A DNA stretch of 64,000 nt from Urbifossiella limnaea (GTDB taxonomy: Bacteria > Planctomycetota > Planctomycetia > Gemmatales > Gemmataceae), in NCBI RefSeq assembly GCF_007747215.1, contig NZ_CP036273.1, forward strand, positions 2,774,322 through 2,838,321. Direction: 5' to 3'. Shown piece after piece: positions 10,307 to 18,108 of the stretch. The translations under genes and the position numbers were made by a program. The stretch's first letter is position 1; every line of letters starts with the position of its first letter. The notes under the pieces are model-generated. The model searched no databases. It was not told where the DNA came from and worked only from the letters and a program-made list of their open reading frames with translations.

Positions 10307-11440
10307 TCAGCGCCGGAACGCTTGCCGCCCTGCCGCGTACTCGCCGATCAGCACGCTCAGCGCCTCCGCCCGCCGGTCACGCCATACCGTCAGCCGCACG
10401 CGCTGGCCCGGCGGCAGTGCCGAGATCAGGTTGATAAGGTGGTGCTCGTCGCGCAGTTCCACGTCCTCGAGCCGCAGCACCACGTCACCGGCGCGGAGCC
10501 CCGCGGCCGCCGCCGGCGTGTTCGGGTGGACAATCTCCACCAGCCCGCCGCACACCTTCGACAGCCCCACCCGCAGCGCCTCGGCCGGGTCGATCGTCGC
10601 CGCCAGTTGCACGCCCAGGTAACCGCGCGTCACCGCCCCCTTCTCGAACAGCTGACCCGCCACCCGCTTCACCAGGTTGGCCGGGATGCTGAACGACACG
10701 CCGGTATTGTTGCCACTCTGCGACGCGATCGCCGTGTTGATGCCGACCACCTTGCCGTCCAGGTCTACGAGCGGGCCGCCGCTCGAGCCGGGGTTGATCG
10801 ACGCGTCGGTCTGGAGGAACTCCTTGATGCGGATCGTCGAGCCGAGGCTGATCTGGCCGCGGTCGGTGGCCGAGATGATGCCGTGCGTCACCGTCTGGTT
10901 CAGGCCGAACGGGCTCCCGAACGCCAGCACGTACTGCCCGCGGACCACGCGGTCGCTGTCCGCGAAGGAACACGCGGGCAGCGACTCGTCGGCCAGCTGC
11001 AACAGCGACACGTCGGACTCGGGGTCGGCCAGGATGCGCGTCGGCTGAAGGATGCGGCCGTCGGACAGGGTGACGTACACCTTCTCGCGCGGGGCGTCGC
11101 CGACGACGTGGTTGTTGGTGACGACCACGCACCCGGCGATACCCGGGAAGCGGACGATAACGCCGGAGCCCGATTCCTCCTTCGCCTTGCCAGTTGCCGT
11201 GCCCGTGCTCGGCTTCACCGCATCCACGGCGACCACGGCCGGCGACACGCTACGAACGACGCCGGGGAACCGGTCCGCGGGCGGGACCGTGGCGTTGACT
11301 TCGGTCACGGTGGGAATCGGCGGCAGCGGCAGGCCGTGCGCCGCCGCGGGGGGTGGTGCGTGGAACGCGAGTTGTGCGGCGGCCCCTCCCAGAAGGGCAC
11401 ACCCACCCAGCCCCACCGCCACGGCGAATCGACGGACCAT
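10307..11440 (-). CDS. HtrA/DegP-type serine protease with PDZ domain
   Basis: 377-residue trypsin-fold protease of the envelope. The N-terminus MVRRFAVAVGLGGCALLGG is a signal peptide or anchor. The triad is His111 in VVTNNHVV, Asp143 in ADPESDVSLLQL and Ser220 in NPGSSGGPL. A single PDZ domain fills about residues 275-370 (RGYLGVQL, ...PAAAAGLRAGDVVLRLE). Family members degrade or refold damaged exported proteins, with PDZ-gated activation. The start at 11440 was chosen because the signal peptide begins there; the frame is open to 11560 but that part is not protein-like. A TAGAGT box 36 bp upstream (11481-11476) may be the -10 element. Confidence 0.93.
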   Translation of the reverse strand: MVRRFAVAVGLGGCALLGGAAAQLAFHAPPPAAAHGLPLPPIPTVTEVNATVPPADRFPGVVRSVSPAVVAVDAVKPSTGTATGKAKEESGSGVIVRFPGIAGCVVVTNNHVVGDAPREKVYVTLSDGRILQPTRILADPESDVSLLQLADESLPACSFADSDRVVRGQYVLAFGSPFGLNQTVTHGIISATDRGQISLGSTIRIKEFLQTDASINPGSSGGPLVDLDGKVVGINTAIASQSGNNTGVSFSIPANLVKRVAGQLFEKGAVTRGYLGVQLAATIDPAEALRVGLSKVCGGLVEIVHPNTPAAAAGLRAGDVVLRLEDVELRDEHHLINLISALPPGQRVRLTVWRDRRAEALSVLIGEYAAGRQAFRR

Positions 11441-11558
11441 GCGCAACCCTCCCGGCCGGGAAGTACCACACCCGCACTCTAACGGGTCGGGCAAGGGGGC
11501 TTGAGAAATTCCGGACGAGCTCACGGAAGTGGTCGCGACGGGTGGCCGCACGAAACGC

Positions 11559-11594
11559 ACAAGGCCCGCGGTCGTTGCAGACCGCGGGCCTTGT
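11559..11594 (-). terminator. Terminator hairpin after the DksA/TraR gene
   Basis: Perfect 15-bp inverted repeat (ACAAGGCCCGCGGTC, loop gttgca, GACCGCGGGCCTTGT), 19 bp past the stop codon of the DksA/TraR gene and upstream of the htrA-like gene on the same strand. It probably separates the two transcripts. Confidence 0.65.
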
Positions 11595-11613
11595 CGGAGT
11601 CCTTCAACCGGCG

Positions 11614-12078
11614 TTACCGGCTCAGGTCGATCTCCAGGTCGGCGAGGCGGACCTCGCGCTCGTCCATGTTGCCGTGATCGGCCATGCGGCCGTAGTCGGC
11701 CTCGCCGGTGTAGTCGCCGACGCTGCCGTCGCGTTCGAACTCACGCTGGCACTTGATGCACAGCGTCGAGTACGGGAGGGCGGACAGGCGCGCCATCGGG
11801 ATCTTGGTCTGGCAGCCCTCACACGTGCCGTAGCTGCCGTTCTTCAGCCGGCGGATAGCCCGCTCGACCTGGACCAGCTCTTTGGCTTCGAGCTCGGCCA
11901 ACTGCGAGGAGAGTTCCTCGCCGCTACTGTCGAAGGCGGCGTCGGCGGCGTCGCCGGCCCGCTGCATCCCCTTCCCGGCGGAGAGGATGTCGAGTTCCAT
12001 GCCGAGCCGCTTGCGGAGTTCGGTCCGGCGGCCGACGAGGGCTCTATGGAGTTGCAGGAGTGCGTCAGTTCGTGCCAC
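11614..12078 (-). CDS. DksA/TraR-family C4 zinc-finger protein
   Basis: 154-residue protein with a coiled-coil N-terminal half (about 10-80, rich in Leu, Glu and Arg) and a C4 zinc finger, C86-x2-C89 ... C107-x2-C110, in the context TCEGCQTKIPMARL / STLCIKCQREFE. This is the DksA/TraR signature. Such proteins bind the secondary channel of RNA polymerase and, with ppGpp, adjust transcription; shorter relatives have other roles. The acidic pair normally at the coiled-coil tip (DxxDxA) is suggested by AGDAADAAFD at 41-50, which supports a true DksA-like role. The C-terminal tail GDYTGEADYGRMADHGNMDE is extra. A TAGTAT box at 12187-12182 could be its -10. Confidence 0.88.
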   Translation of the reverse strand: MARTDALLQLHRALVGRRTELRKRLGMELDILSAGKGMQRAGDAADAAFDSSGEELSSQLAELEAKELVQVERAIRRLKNGSYGTCEGCQTKIPMARLSALPYSTLCIKCQREFERDGSVGDYTGEADYGRMADHGNMDEREVRLADLEIDLSR

Positions 12079-12614
12079 GGCTCGCCACCTCCAGGGGGCA
12101 TAGCTTCCGGTCCGGTTGTTACCGGTGGGAGCCTGACGGGTTCGGGGGTCGTGGAGCCGACACGCTGTCGGCCCCCATCGGATACTAGTGTCGTGCCGGG
12201 CAGGTCTTTCCAGCCGGGCCGCGGGTCTGTCCCGCCGTCCTGAGCTTAACTTCGCCGCTCGGCACCACTTGGAGTCGGGGTTCCGCCGCCAGGATTCGGG
12301 TTCTTCACGAACCCGTCACTATCGCGGTTTCCTGCCGCAATGCAACCGGCGTGCCGCAAACCGTTTTCGTCTCGGCACCCGGGCGGGGCGGAATTGAGAA
12401 TGCTTCCGGCGGCTTGGCGAAAACTCCGACGACACAGCCGGTTGGCCGGATTGGGCAAATCCGGGTGGGGGTGTGGGGCTGCGCAAAATCGGGCATGTGT
12501 TGCGAAGTGGTGCAGCGGTGAACGGATGGTAGCGTCAGGCTCCAGTCTGCGCCGACATCAGCGGAGCCTGAGGTCTGAGAAAACCATCCACAGGCCCCGC
12601 GCATCACTCGGGTG
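12079..12614. other. Intergenic region, no gene seen
   Basis: 536 bp between two minus-strand genes. The open frames here are short, AT-richer than the neighbours and not protein-like. It contains a 9-bp perfect inverted repeat TCAGGCTCC / GGAGCCTGA (12535-12543 and 12563-12571), 44 bp past the stop of the DHH gene, which could be its terminator. The part next to 12078 should hold the promoter of the DksA/TraR gene. Confidence 0.5.
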
Positions 12615-13709
12615 TCACGACTGCAAGTTCTGCAGCATCTCCCGCAGCGGCACCAGGCGACGGCCGCGGGTGTCGTCGATCTTCAGCGCCTTCAAGAACC
12701 GCCGCCGCAGTTCCGCCTGTAATTCGTCGACCGCGCTTGGTGCCGTGCTCGTGAGTCGGATGCTGCCGCCGGCGCGGCGGTCGTGGCCGCCGGCCTTGCC
12801 GAGCTTTCCGACCACCTGACGCAGGATGTCGCCCGAGCGCGCGTCCGCCATCGCGGCACGCACCGACAGAATCAGCTGATCCTTGTACACGCCGCCGCAC
12901 ACGGCCCAATCGACCTGGTCGAAGCGGATCATGAAATCGACCACCTCGGCGGCCTGCTCCGGCTGCGGCAGGTCGTCCACCCAGCTGATGATGAGGTTGT
13001 CGTAGATGAAACTGCTCTGCAGCGCTTGCAGCAGGCACTCGAAGTGGCTGTGCGGCAGGCGGGCGTTGCGGATCTGGGCGATCTGGTCCTTGTCCGCGAG
13101 CGGGTAGAGGAAGATGAGCGCGTCGTCGTCCGCGGGGTTGGCCTCGCGGGGGAAGCCGGCCATCTCCGTCTCGATGCCGTAGAGCAGGGCGGTCGCCAAC
13201 TTCTCGGGGATGTCGCAGTCCTGCTCGCGCAGGTACTTCGTCACCACAGTACACGTTGCGCCGTGCGAGGCCCGGATGTCGGTGAACGGCACGTTGTCCA
13301 GGTCGCCGGGGGTGTCGTGGTGGTCGATGACGGCGTACAGCGGCGCGTCTTCCGGCAGCGTGTGCCGGCCGGTGTTCGGCTGGCTGTCCACCATCACCAC
13401 GGCGTCGCCGGGACGCCAGTCCACGTCCTCGACCTTGGTGAGGTGGAGGTTCAGTACCTTCACCATGGCCCGGTTCTCGGCCCGGCTGATGAGGCCGTCG
13501 CGGGTGATGAGGGTGGGCTTGCCGAGTTTCTGCTCGACCAGGTGGGCGAGCCCCAGCATGGAGCCGAGGCTGTCCGGGTCGGGCTGGACGTGCGACACGA
13601 AGACGACGCGTTCGGCGGTCTTCAAGCCGGACAGGAAACGGTGAGACCGGCGGATGCCGACGGTCCCCGACCGCGTGACCCCTTCGGGGTCGGCGCTCGA
13701 TCGCGCCAT
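12615..13709 (-). CDS. DHH-family phosphoesterase (NrnA/RecJ-like)
   Basis: 364-residue DHH/DHHA1 phosphoesterase. Motif I is VSHVQPDPDSLGS with His40, Asp44 and Asp46. Motif II is VMVDSQP (Asp108). Motif III is VIDHHD (129-132), which names the family. The C-terminal DHHA1 domain ends in a GGHxxAGG-type motif, GGHDRRAGGSI. This set fits nano-RNase/pAp-phosphatase or cyclic-dinucleotide phosphodiesterase relatives, which clear short RNA or signalling nucleotides with Mn2+. Choosing among these needs comparison with characterised members. The start at 13709 (MARSSADPEG) is the first Met before recognisable sequence; the frame is open to 13865 but that part looks non-coding. Confidence 0.9.
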   Translation of the reverse strand: MARSSADPEGVTRSGTVGIRRSHRFLSGLKTAERVVFVSHVQPDPDSLGSMLGLAHLVEQKLGKPTLITRDGLISRAENRAMVKVLNLHLTKVEDVDWRPGDAVVMVDSQPNTGRHTLPEDAPLYAVIDHHDTPGDLDNVPFTDIRASHGATCTVVTKYLREQDCDIPEKLATALLYGIETEMAGFPREANPADDDALIFLYPLADKDQIAQIRNARLPHSHFECLLQALQSSFIYDNLIISWVDDLPQPEQAAEVVDFMIRFDQVDWAVCGGVYKDQLILSVRAAMADARSGDILRQVVGKLGKAGGHDRRAGGSIRLTSTAPSAVDELQAELRRRFLKALKIDDTRGRRLVPLREMLQNLQS

Positions 13710-13872
13710 ATGGGTTCGACCTCCGACGACCCCGCGGCCGCGGTCCGTGCGGCCCGACTCCGGGGCAGGCAGGCGAACGCTCGATCCGAGAGCGTCCCTC
13801 CGTTTTACCCGGTCGCCGACCGGCCGCCAACGCCGGTTGGCCTCAACGCGGTCGAGTGGCGGCACGGGGGGC

Positions 13873-13900
13873 TTGACTTTGTCTGAGGGAACGTCATAAT
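13873..13900 (+). promoter_or_regulatory. Sigma70-type promoter of the Cys/His-rich secreted protein gene
   Basis: TTGACT (13873-13878), a 16-bp spacer and CATAAT (13895-13900), each 5/6 to consensus, 35 bp before the start codon at 13936. It is one of the best promoter matches in the window. Confidence 0.55.
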
Positions 13901-13935
13901 TCGCGCGGGTTCGCTGAAGTCACACGAGGTGCTCG

Positions 13936-14358
13936 TTGCAGGCACTCGTTCGGGTCGGTCTGGTGCTGATGCTGGTCATCGCCCCAGCCCTCTGCTGCTG
14001 CCAGGCCCGCTGGCTTTTCGCCGGTTCCGCGGCCGTTGTCGCGGCCGAACCTGCCCCTGTTCACACTTGTCCGCATTGCTGCCAATCTGAAGCCCCCGCG
14101 ACGCCGGAAACCCCATCGCCCAAACCGCTTCCGGCGAATCCGCACTGCATCTTCTGCGACGGTCAGGCGGTTGCCATCACGGCCGACCCCTCACCCCAGC
14201 CGCTGCCGCCGGACTTTACTGGCGAGCTCCTGCCGGTTTTCCTGGCGACCGTCGCCCCCGTACACCCGGCGTTCGTGGCGGGGCGAAATCTGCCCGAACG
14301 AGCCGGGATAGACGCCCGCTCCGCCGCGCTCTTCGACCGCCACGTCATGCACTGTTGA
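13936..14358 (+). CDS. Secreted Cys/His-motif protein, function unknown
   Basis: 140-residue exported protein. The TTG start is supported by a GAGGTG Shine-Dalgarno-like sequence 5-6 nt upstream and by a well-formed signal peptide (MQALVRVGLVLMLVIAPALC). After it come C20-C22, then HTCPHCC (Cys45, 48, 49) and a second NPHCIFC motif (Cys71, 74), with a Pro-rich linker between them and a final His-Cys end (HVMHC). The paired CPHC / HCIFC layout resembles DUF2946-like metal-associated small proteins, but I cannot assign it firmly. It has its own promoter-like sequence and is followed 115 bp later by the 22-cysteine protein, so the two may be one metal- or thiol-related unit. Confidence 0.7.
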   Translation: MQALVRVGLVLMLVIAPALCCCQARWLFAGSAAVVAAEPAPVHTCPHCCQSEAPATPETPSPKPLPANPHCIFCDGQAVAITADPSPQPLPPDFTGELLPVFLATVAPVHPAFVAGRNLPERAGIDARSAALFDRHVMHC

Positions 14359-14473
14359 CCCGTTCCAGAGTGTGAATCCCCATCTGACGCGCCGTCGCGT
14401 CCGTGCAACGCCGTCCGGGCGTGTCCCGGAGCGAATTTTCGACACACACTCAATCGAACGTGGAGACCCAGAC

Positions 14474-14833
14474 ATGACGAGGATTCTGTCCATCGCCGCC
14501 GCCGTGGTCGGCACCATCGTCGGCAGCGCCTTCGGCTACACTGCCGTGAGCCGCACCACGACCCTGTGCTGCGCCAACCCCTGTGCCGCCTGTGCCGACG
14601 GGTGCGACGGCTGCCCGAAGTGCGAGATCGACTGCTCGGCCTGCTGCGGCGCCGCCGTGACCGCCCCGACGACCCCGGCCGCGCGAACCTGCTGCGCCGC
14701 CAAGCCGGCCGCGACCGCCACGTGCTGTGCCACCCCGTGCGCCGACTGCGGCGCGACCTGCGACGGCTGCCCGCTGTGTGAGATCGACTGCTCGGCCTGC
14801 TGCGGCGCGGCCGCGACGGCGCCGGTGAAGTAA
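14474..14833 (+). CDS. Secreted cysteine-rich duplicated protein (22 Cys in 119 residues)
   Basis: ATG at 14474 gives 119 residues. An N-terminal signal or anchor helix (MTRILSIAAAVVGTIVGSAF) is followed by two near-identical cysteine modules. Module 1 (about residues 32-61) and module 2 (about 83-112) share CDGCPxCEIDCSACCGAA and similar CCAxPC starts, joined by an Ala/Pro/Thr linker with further CC pairs. All 22 Cys lie after the signal region and no other residues look catalytic. The density and CC/CxxC spacing resemble metallothionein-like metal binding or a highly disulfide-bonded envelope protein. I know no named family. The upstream neighbour is also a secreted Cys protein. A hairpin at 14853-14876 follows. 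Confidence 0.75.
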   Translation: MTRILSIAAAVVGTIVGSAFGYTAVSRTTTLCCANPCAACADGCDGCPKCEIDCSACCGAAVTAPTTPAARTCCAAKPAATATCCATPCADCGATCDGCPLCEIDCSACCGAAATAPVK

Positions 14834-14852
14834 TCTGCATACGCCGCTTGCG

Positions 14853-14876
14853 GCTTCGCGCTTCTCAGCGCGAAGC
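14853..14876. terminator. Bidirectional hairpin between convergent genes
   Basis: Perfect 9-bp stem GCTTCGCGC / GCGCGAAGC with a 6-nt loop, extendable with one non-pair to TTGC / GCAA. It sits between the Cys-rich gene (+) and serS (-), so it can end both transcripts. Confidence 0.55.
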
Positions 14877-14887
14877 TGCAACGCCAG

Positions 14888-16180
14888 TCACTTCCGCGCC
14901 GCGATCACGTCCTTGCCCACCCACGGCCGCAGTGCGTCGGGAATGACGACGCTCCCGTCGGCCTGCTGGTAGCTCTCCAGGATCGCCACCAGTGCCCGGG
15001 TGCAGGCCACGGCGGTGCCGTTGAGCGTGTGGACGAACCGCGTCCCCTTGAAGCCCTTCCCCTTGTAGCGGATGCCGAGCCGCCGCGCCTGGAAGTCGGT
15101 GCAGTTGCTCGTGCTCGTGATCTCGCCGAAGTCGCCGCCCGCGCCGCGGCCCGGCATCCACGCTTCCAGGTCGTACTTGCGGTACGCCGGGCCGCCGAGG
15201 TCGCCGGTGCACGTGTCGATGACGTGGAAGTGCAGCCCGAGGCCGGTGAAGATTTGCTCCTCCAGCGTGCGGATTTCCTCGTGGATGGCGTCGCTGTTTT
15301 CCGGCGTGCAGAACGCGAACATCTCCACCTTCGTGAACTGGTGGACGCGGTACAGCCCGCGGGTGTCGCGGCCGGCGGCCCCGGCCTCGGTGCGGAAGCA
15401 GTGCGACAGCCCGACGTACCGCTTCGGCAACTCGGCCTCGTCGAAGATGCGGTCCTTGTGCATCCCGCCGAGCGTGATCTCCGCGGTGGCGATCAGGCAC
15501 AGGTCGGTGTCGGCGACGGTGTACACCTGCCGCGTCTCGGCGTTGTCGCGCGGCTGGAAGCCGATGCCCTCGAGCACTTCGACCCGCGCCAGGTCCGGCG
15601 TGATGACCGGCGTGAACCCGGCCTTGACGCAGGCCTGCACCGCGTACTGAACGAGCGCGATTTCGAGCAGCGCGGCCTCGTTCTTGAGGAAGTAGAACTT
15701 CTGCCCGGCGACGCGGGTGCCGGCCTCGAAGTCGGCCAGGTCCAGCGACTCGCACAGCGCCACGTGATCCTTCGGGGCGAAGTCGAAGGCGGGCTTCTTG
15801 CCGAACTCGGCGACGACTACGTTGGCCGCCGAGTCGGTGCCCACCGGGGCGGCCGGGTGGGTCATGTTCGGCAACTGAAGCAGGTGCGTCTTCAACTCCT
15901 CCTCGACGCCCTTCAACTGCACCTCGAGGCGAGCCACTTCTTCCTTCAACGCGGCGCCCTGCTGGCGGACGGCGTCCTTCTCCTCGGGCGTCTTGGCGGC
16001 GCCGAACAGCTTGGAGTTGGCGTTGGCCTTCGCGCTCGTCTCGTCGCGCAACTTCACGAGGCGCTTCCGCTCGTCGTCGGCGGCGACGGCCCGGTCGGCG
16101 GCGTCGGCCGAGACGTTGCGGTTGGCGCAGTTGGCTTTGACCGCGGCGAGGTGGTCGCGGACGAAGGCGGCATCGAGCAT
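14888..16180 (-). CDS. serS: Seryl-tRNA synthetase
   Basis: 430-residue class II aminoacyl-tRNA synthetase charging tRNA-Ser (and tRNA-Sec where present). The N-terminal ~110 residues form the long tRNA-binding coiled coil (EEKDAVRQQGAALKEEVARL). The catalytic core shows motif 2, FRTEAGAAGRDTRGLYRVHQF shortened here to its key FRTE...GLYR, and motif 3 near the end (NGTAVACTRALVAILE). ITSTSNCTDFQARRL is the SerRS-specific serine-binding segment. Length and order are normal. The start at 16180 (MLDAAFVRDHLAAV) matches the usual SerRS N-terminus. The 5' side carries a long inverted repeat at 16202-16268, only 21 bp from the start codon. Confidence 0.97.
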   Translation of the reverse strand: MLDAAFVRDHLAAVKANCANRNVSADAADRAVAADDERKRLVKLRDETSAKANANSKLFGAAKTPEEKDAVRQQGAALKEEVARLEVQLKGVEEELKTHLLQLPNMTHPAAPVGTDSAANVVVAEFGKKPAFDFAPKDHVALCESLDLADFEAGTRVAGQKFYFLKNEAALLEIALVQYAVQACVKAGFTPVITPDLARVEVLEGIGFQPRDNAETRQVYTVADTDLCLIATAEITLGGMHKDRIFDEAELPKRYVGLSHCFRTEAGAAGRDTRGLYRVHQFTKVEMFAFCTPENSDAIHEEIRTLEEQIFTGLGLHFHVIDTCTGDLGGPAYRKYDLEAWMPGRGAGGDFGEITSTSNCTDFQARRLGIRYKGKGFKGTRFVHTLNGTAVACTRALVAILESYQQADGSVVIPDALRPWVGKDVIAARK

Positions 16181-16201
16181 GAGGGGTCCGTTAGGAAGAA
16201 T

Positions 16202-16268
16202 CTCACGCAGAGGCGCCAAGCCGCGAAGAGACCCTGGTTTTCTTCGCAGCTTGGCGCCTCTGCGTGAG
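16202..16268. repeat. Intergenic inverted repeat with ACGCAGAGGCG word
   Basis: Outer arms CTCACGCAGAGGCGCCAAGC (16202-16221) and its exact complement (16249-16268), with a second stem GCGAAGA / TCTTCGC inside. It is related by sequence words to the element at 60895-60987. It lies in the 102-bp gap between serS and the DinB-like gene, both on the minus strand, so it follows the serS promoter region and precedes the dinB end. Confidence 0.85.
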
Positions 16269-16282
16269 CTTGTCTTGGTTTC

Positions 16283-16789
16283 TCACCACAGCGCCGGCCG
16301 GCCGAGCATCCGCCGCAGCAGGCCGATCTGCCCGGCGTGCAGCATCTCGTGCGCGGCGCACCAGCGGACGCACTCCAGCTTCGTCTTCGCGTACTTGTGC
16401 GAGGTCATCGCCGGCGGGCCGTCCAGGTCGGCGTCCGGCCAGTCGGCCAGGTCCGCAAGCACCCTCTCGTTCACCCGGTCCAGGACGGCCCGCAGCTCGG
16501 CCGGGTTCGGGTAGCGACCTGGGTCGGGGTCCGGCACCGACTCGCGGACGAACAGCGCCAGCACGTCCGGGGCGATCAGCTCGGCGTCCTCGGGCCGGAC
16601 GCCGCGGACGCGCTCGATGCACATGCGGTACTGCGCCATCGCCAGGTGGCCGACCTGCCACGCCAGGTGGGTGACACCCCCCGGCGGCATCGTGAACCAC
16701 TCGTCCGGGGCGAACGAGTCGATCAGCGGCAGGCTGTACGCCCGCGCGAACCGGAGGGAGTCGAGGGCGTCGCGGAGGCGCTGCGACAT
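16283..16789 (-). CDS. DinB-like four-helix protein
   Basis: 168-residue protein of the DinB/YfiT superfamily (four-helix bundle, metal-dependent thiol transferases and relatives). The metal triad appears as His48 in HLAWQVGHLAMAQ and His147/His151 in CAAHEMLHAGQIG; His41 is a further candidate. Members include bacillithiol or mycothiol-dependent transferases, but many are uncharacterised, so no substrate can be named. Its ATG overlaps the stop codon of citrate synthase by one base (TGATG), indicating translational coupling and a shared mRNA. It has no signal peptide. The minus-strand gene ends 15 bp from the inverted repeat at 16202-16268. Confidence 0.85.
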   Translation of the reverse strand: MSQRLRDALDSLRFARAYSLPLIDSFAPDEWFTMPPGGVTHLAWQVGHLAMAQYRMCIERVRGVRPEDAELIAPDVLALFVRESVPDPDPGRYPNPAELRAVLDRVNERVLADLADWPDADLDGPPAMTSHKYAKTKLECVRWCAAHEMLHAGQIGLLRRMLGRPALW

Positions 16790-17937
16790 CACGGCCGCTC
16801 GGCCAGCGGCACGTACTTCACGTCGTGCTTGCCGGTCGAAATCTGCTCCGGCCGGAAGATGCGGTTGCCGACGAGCTGCTCGTGCCAGTGGGCCAGCCAC
16901 CCCGCCACCCGGGCGATGGCAAAGATCGGGGTGAACACGTCCACCGGGATGCCGAGGCTCTGGTACACGACGCCCGAGTAGAAATCGACGTTCGGGTAAA
17001 TCCCCTTCGGGCCATAGATGCCCTCGCAGTACTTCTCGAGCTCGAGGGCGATCTCGTAGGTCTTGGGTCGGCTCGTCTCGGCGAACGCCTGCTCGGCCAC
17101 CTCCTGCACCACGGTCGCCCGGCCGTCCTTCACCTTGTAGACGCGGTGGCCCAGCCCCATCACCTTGAACTTCGGGTCGGCGGCGCGCTTGGCGTCGAGC
17201 CAGGGCTTCACGTTCTCCACGCTGCCGATCTCGGCGAGTTGGTGGAGCACCTCCTCGTTCGCCCCGCCGTGCAGCGGCCCGGCCAGGGAGCCGATCGCGG
17301 CCCCGACGACGTGGTACGGGTTGGCGAGCGTCGAGCCGGTCACCCGGGCGGTGAACGTGCTGGCGTTCATCGTGTGTTCGGCGTGCAGGATCAGGCAGGC
17401 GTCGAGCACCTTCCGCGTCGCCGGCGTCGGCTCCTTGCCGGTGAGCATGTAGTAGAAGTTCGCCGAGTGGTCGAGGTCGGCCCGCGGCTCGAGGATTTCC
17501 TCGCCGCGGCGTGCCCGCGCGAACGCCGTCACGACCGTGGGCATGGCCGCGACGAGCCGGAGCGTGGCGTCCCAGTTCTTGGCGGGGTCGGAGACGGTCT
17601 TGCACGGGTAGAACATGCCGAGCGCCGCGACGGTGGCGTGCAGCGCGTCCATCGGGTGCCCGTCGGCGGGGAGGCACTTCACCAGGTCTTTGAGGCGGTA
17701 GTGGATGGCGCGGCGATGGCGCAGGTCGTGGTCGAACTCGGCGAGCTGCTTCTGCGTCGGCAGATCGCCCTTGATGAGGAGCCAGGCGACCTCCTCGAAG
17801 CAGCTTTCCTTGGCGAGCACCTCGACCGGGATGCCGCGGTACTCGAGCCGGGCCTTCTTGCCGTCCAGGAAGCTGACCGCGGACTTCGCGGCCGGCACGT
17901 CTTCGAGGCCGGGCCGGTACTCGGGTTCGGTGCTCAT
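16789..17937 (-). CDS. gltA: Citrate synthase
   Basis: 382-residue citrate synthase condensing acetyl-CoA with oxaloacetate, the entry step of the TCA cycle. Catalytic residues are in place: His223 in GPLHGGANEEV, His264 in GLGHRVYKVKD and Asp318 in YPNVDFYSG. ILHAEHTMNASTFTARV is the conserved dimer segment. The length is that of the shorter bacterial / Gram-positive type that lacks the N-terminal NADH-sensing domain of the E. coli enzyme, so NADH inhibition is not expected (inference). It is the first gene of a two-gene unit whose second gene, the DinB-like protein, overlaps it by one base. The start at 17937 fits family length. Confidence 0.96.
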   Translation of the reverse strand: MSTEPEYRPGLEDVPAAKSAVSFLDGKKARLEYRGIPVEVLAKESCFEEVAWLLIKGDLPTQKQLAEFDHDLRHRRAIHYRLKDLVKCLPADGHPMDALHATVAALGMFYPCKTVSDPAKNWDATLRLVAAMPTVVTAFARARRGEEILEPRADLDHSANFYYMLTGKEPTPATRKVLDACLILHAEHTMNASTFTARVTGSTLANPYHVVGAAIGSLAGPLHGGANEEVLHQLAEIGSVENVKPWLDAKRAADPKFKVMGLGHRVYKVKDGRATVVQEVAEQAFAETSRPKTYEIALELEKYCEGIYGPKGIYPNVDFYSGVVYQSLGIPVDVFTPIFAIARVAGWLAHWHEQLVGNRIFRPEQISTGKHDVKYVPLAERP

Positions 17938-18012
17938 GTACGGTCTCGGGAGGGCGGCGAGGCGGGCTTTGAGGGGTTGTATCCAACGGCCGCGGGGCGG
18001 ACAGGCGGGCAG

Positions 18013-18108
18013 GGCGAACCGGCGGCGTCAGCCGCCGGGTGAGGGCACCAGCCGCGACCGCGTGGGCTCTGAGCGACGTCACACGGCGGCGTCCGCCGCC
18101 GGTTCGCC
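18013..18108. repeat. Inverted repeat reaching the amidohydrolase stop codon
   Basis: Arms GGCGAACCGGCGGCG (18013-18027) and CGCCGCCGGTTCGCC (18094-18108) are exact complements. Near each arm lies a smaller GC hairpin (GGCGGCgtcaGCCGCC on the left). The right arm ends on the first base of the amidohydrolase stop codon (cta, 18108-18110). The 66-bp interior has no gene. The region also contains the upstream side of citrate synthase. Confidence 0.8.

Noticed and set aside
12079-12614. Short open frames in the gap after the DksA/TraR gene
   Set aside because: No ribosome-binding site, low coding quality and no family similarity.
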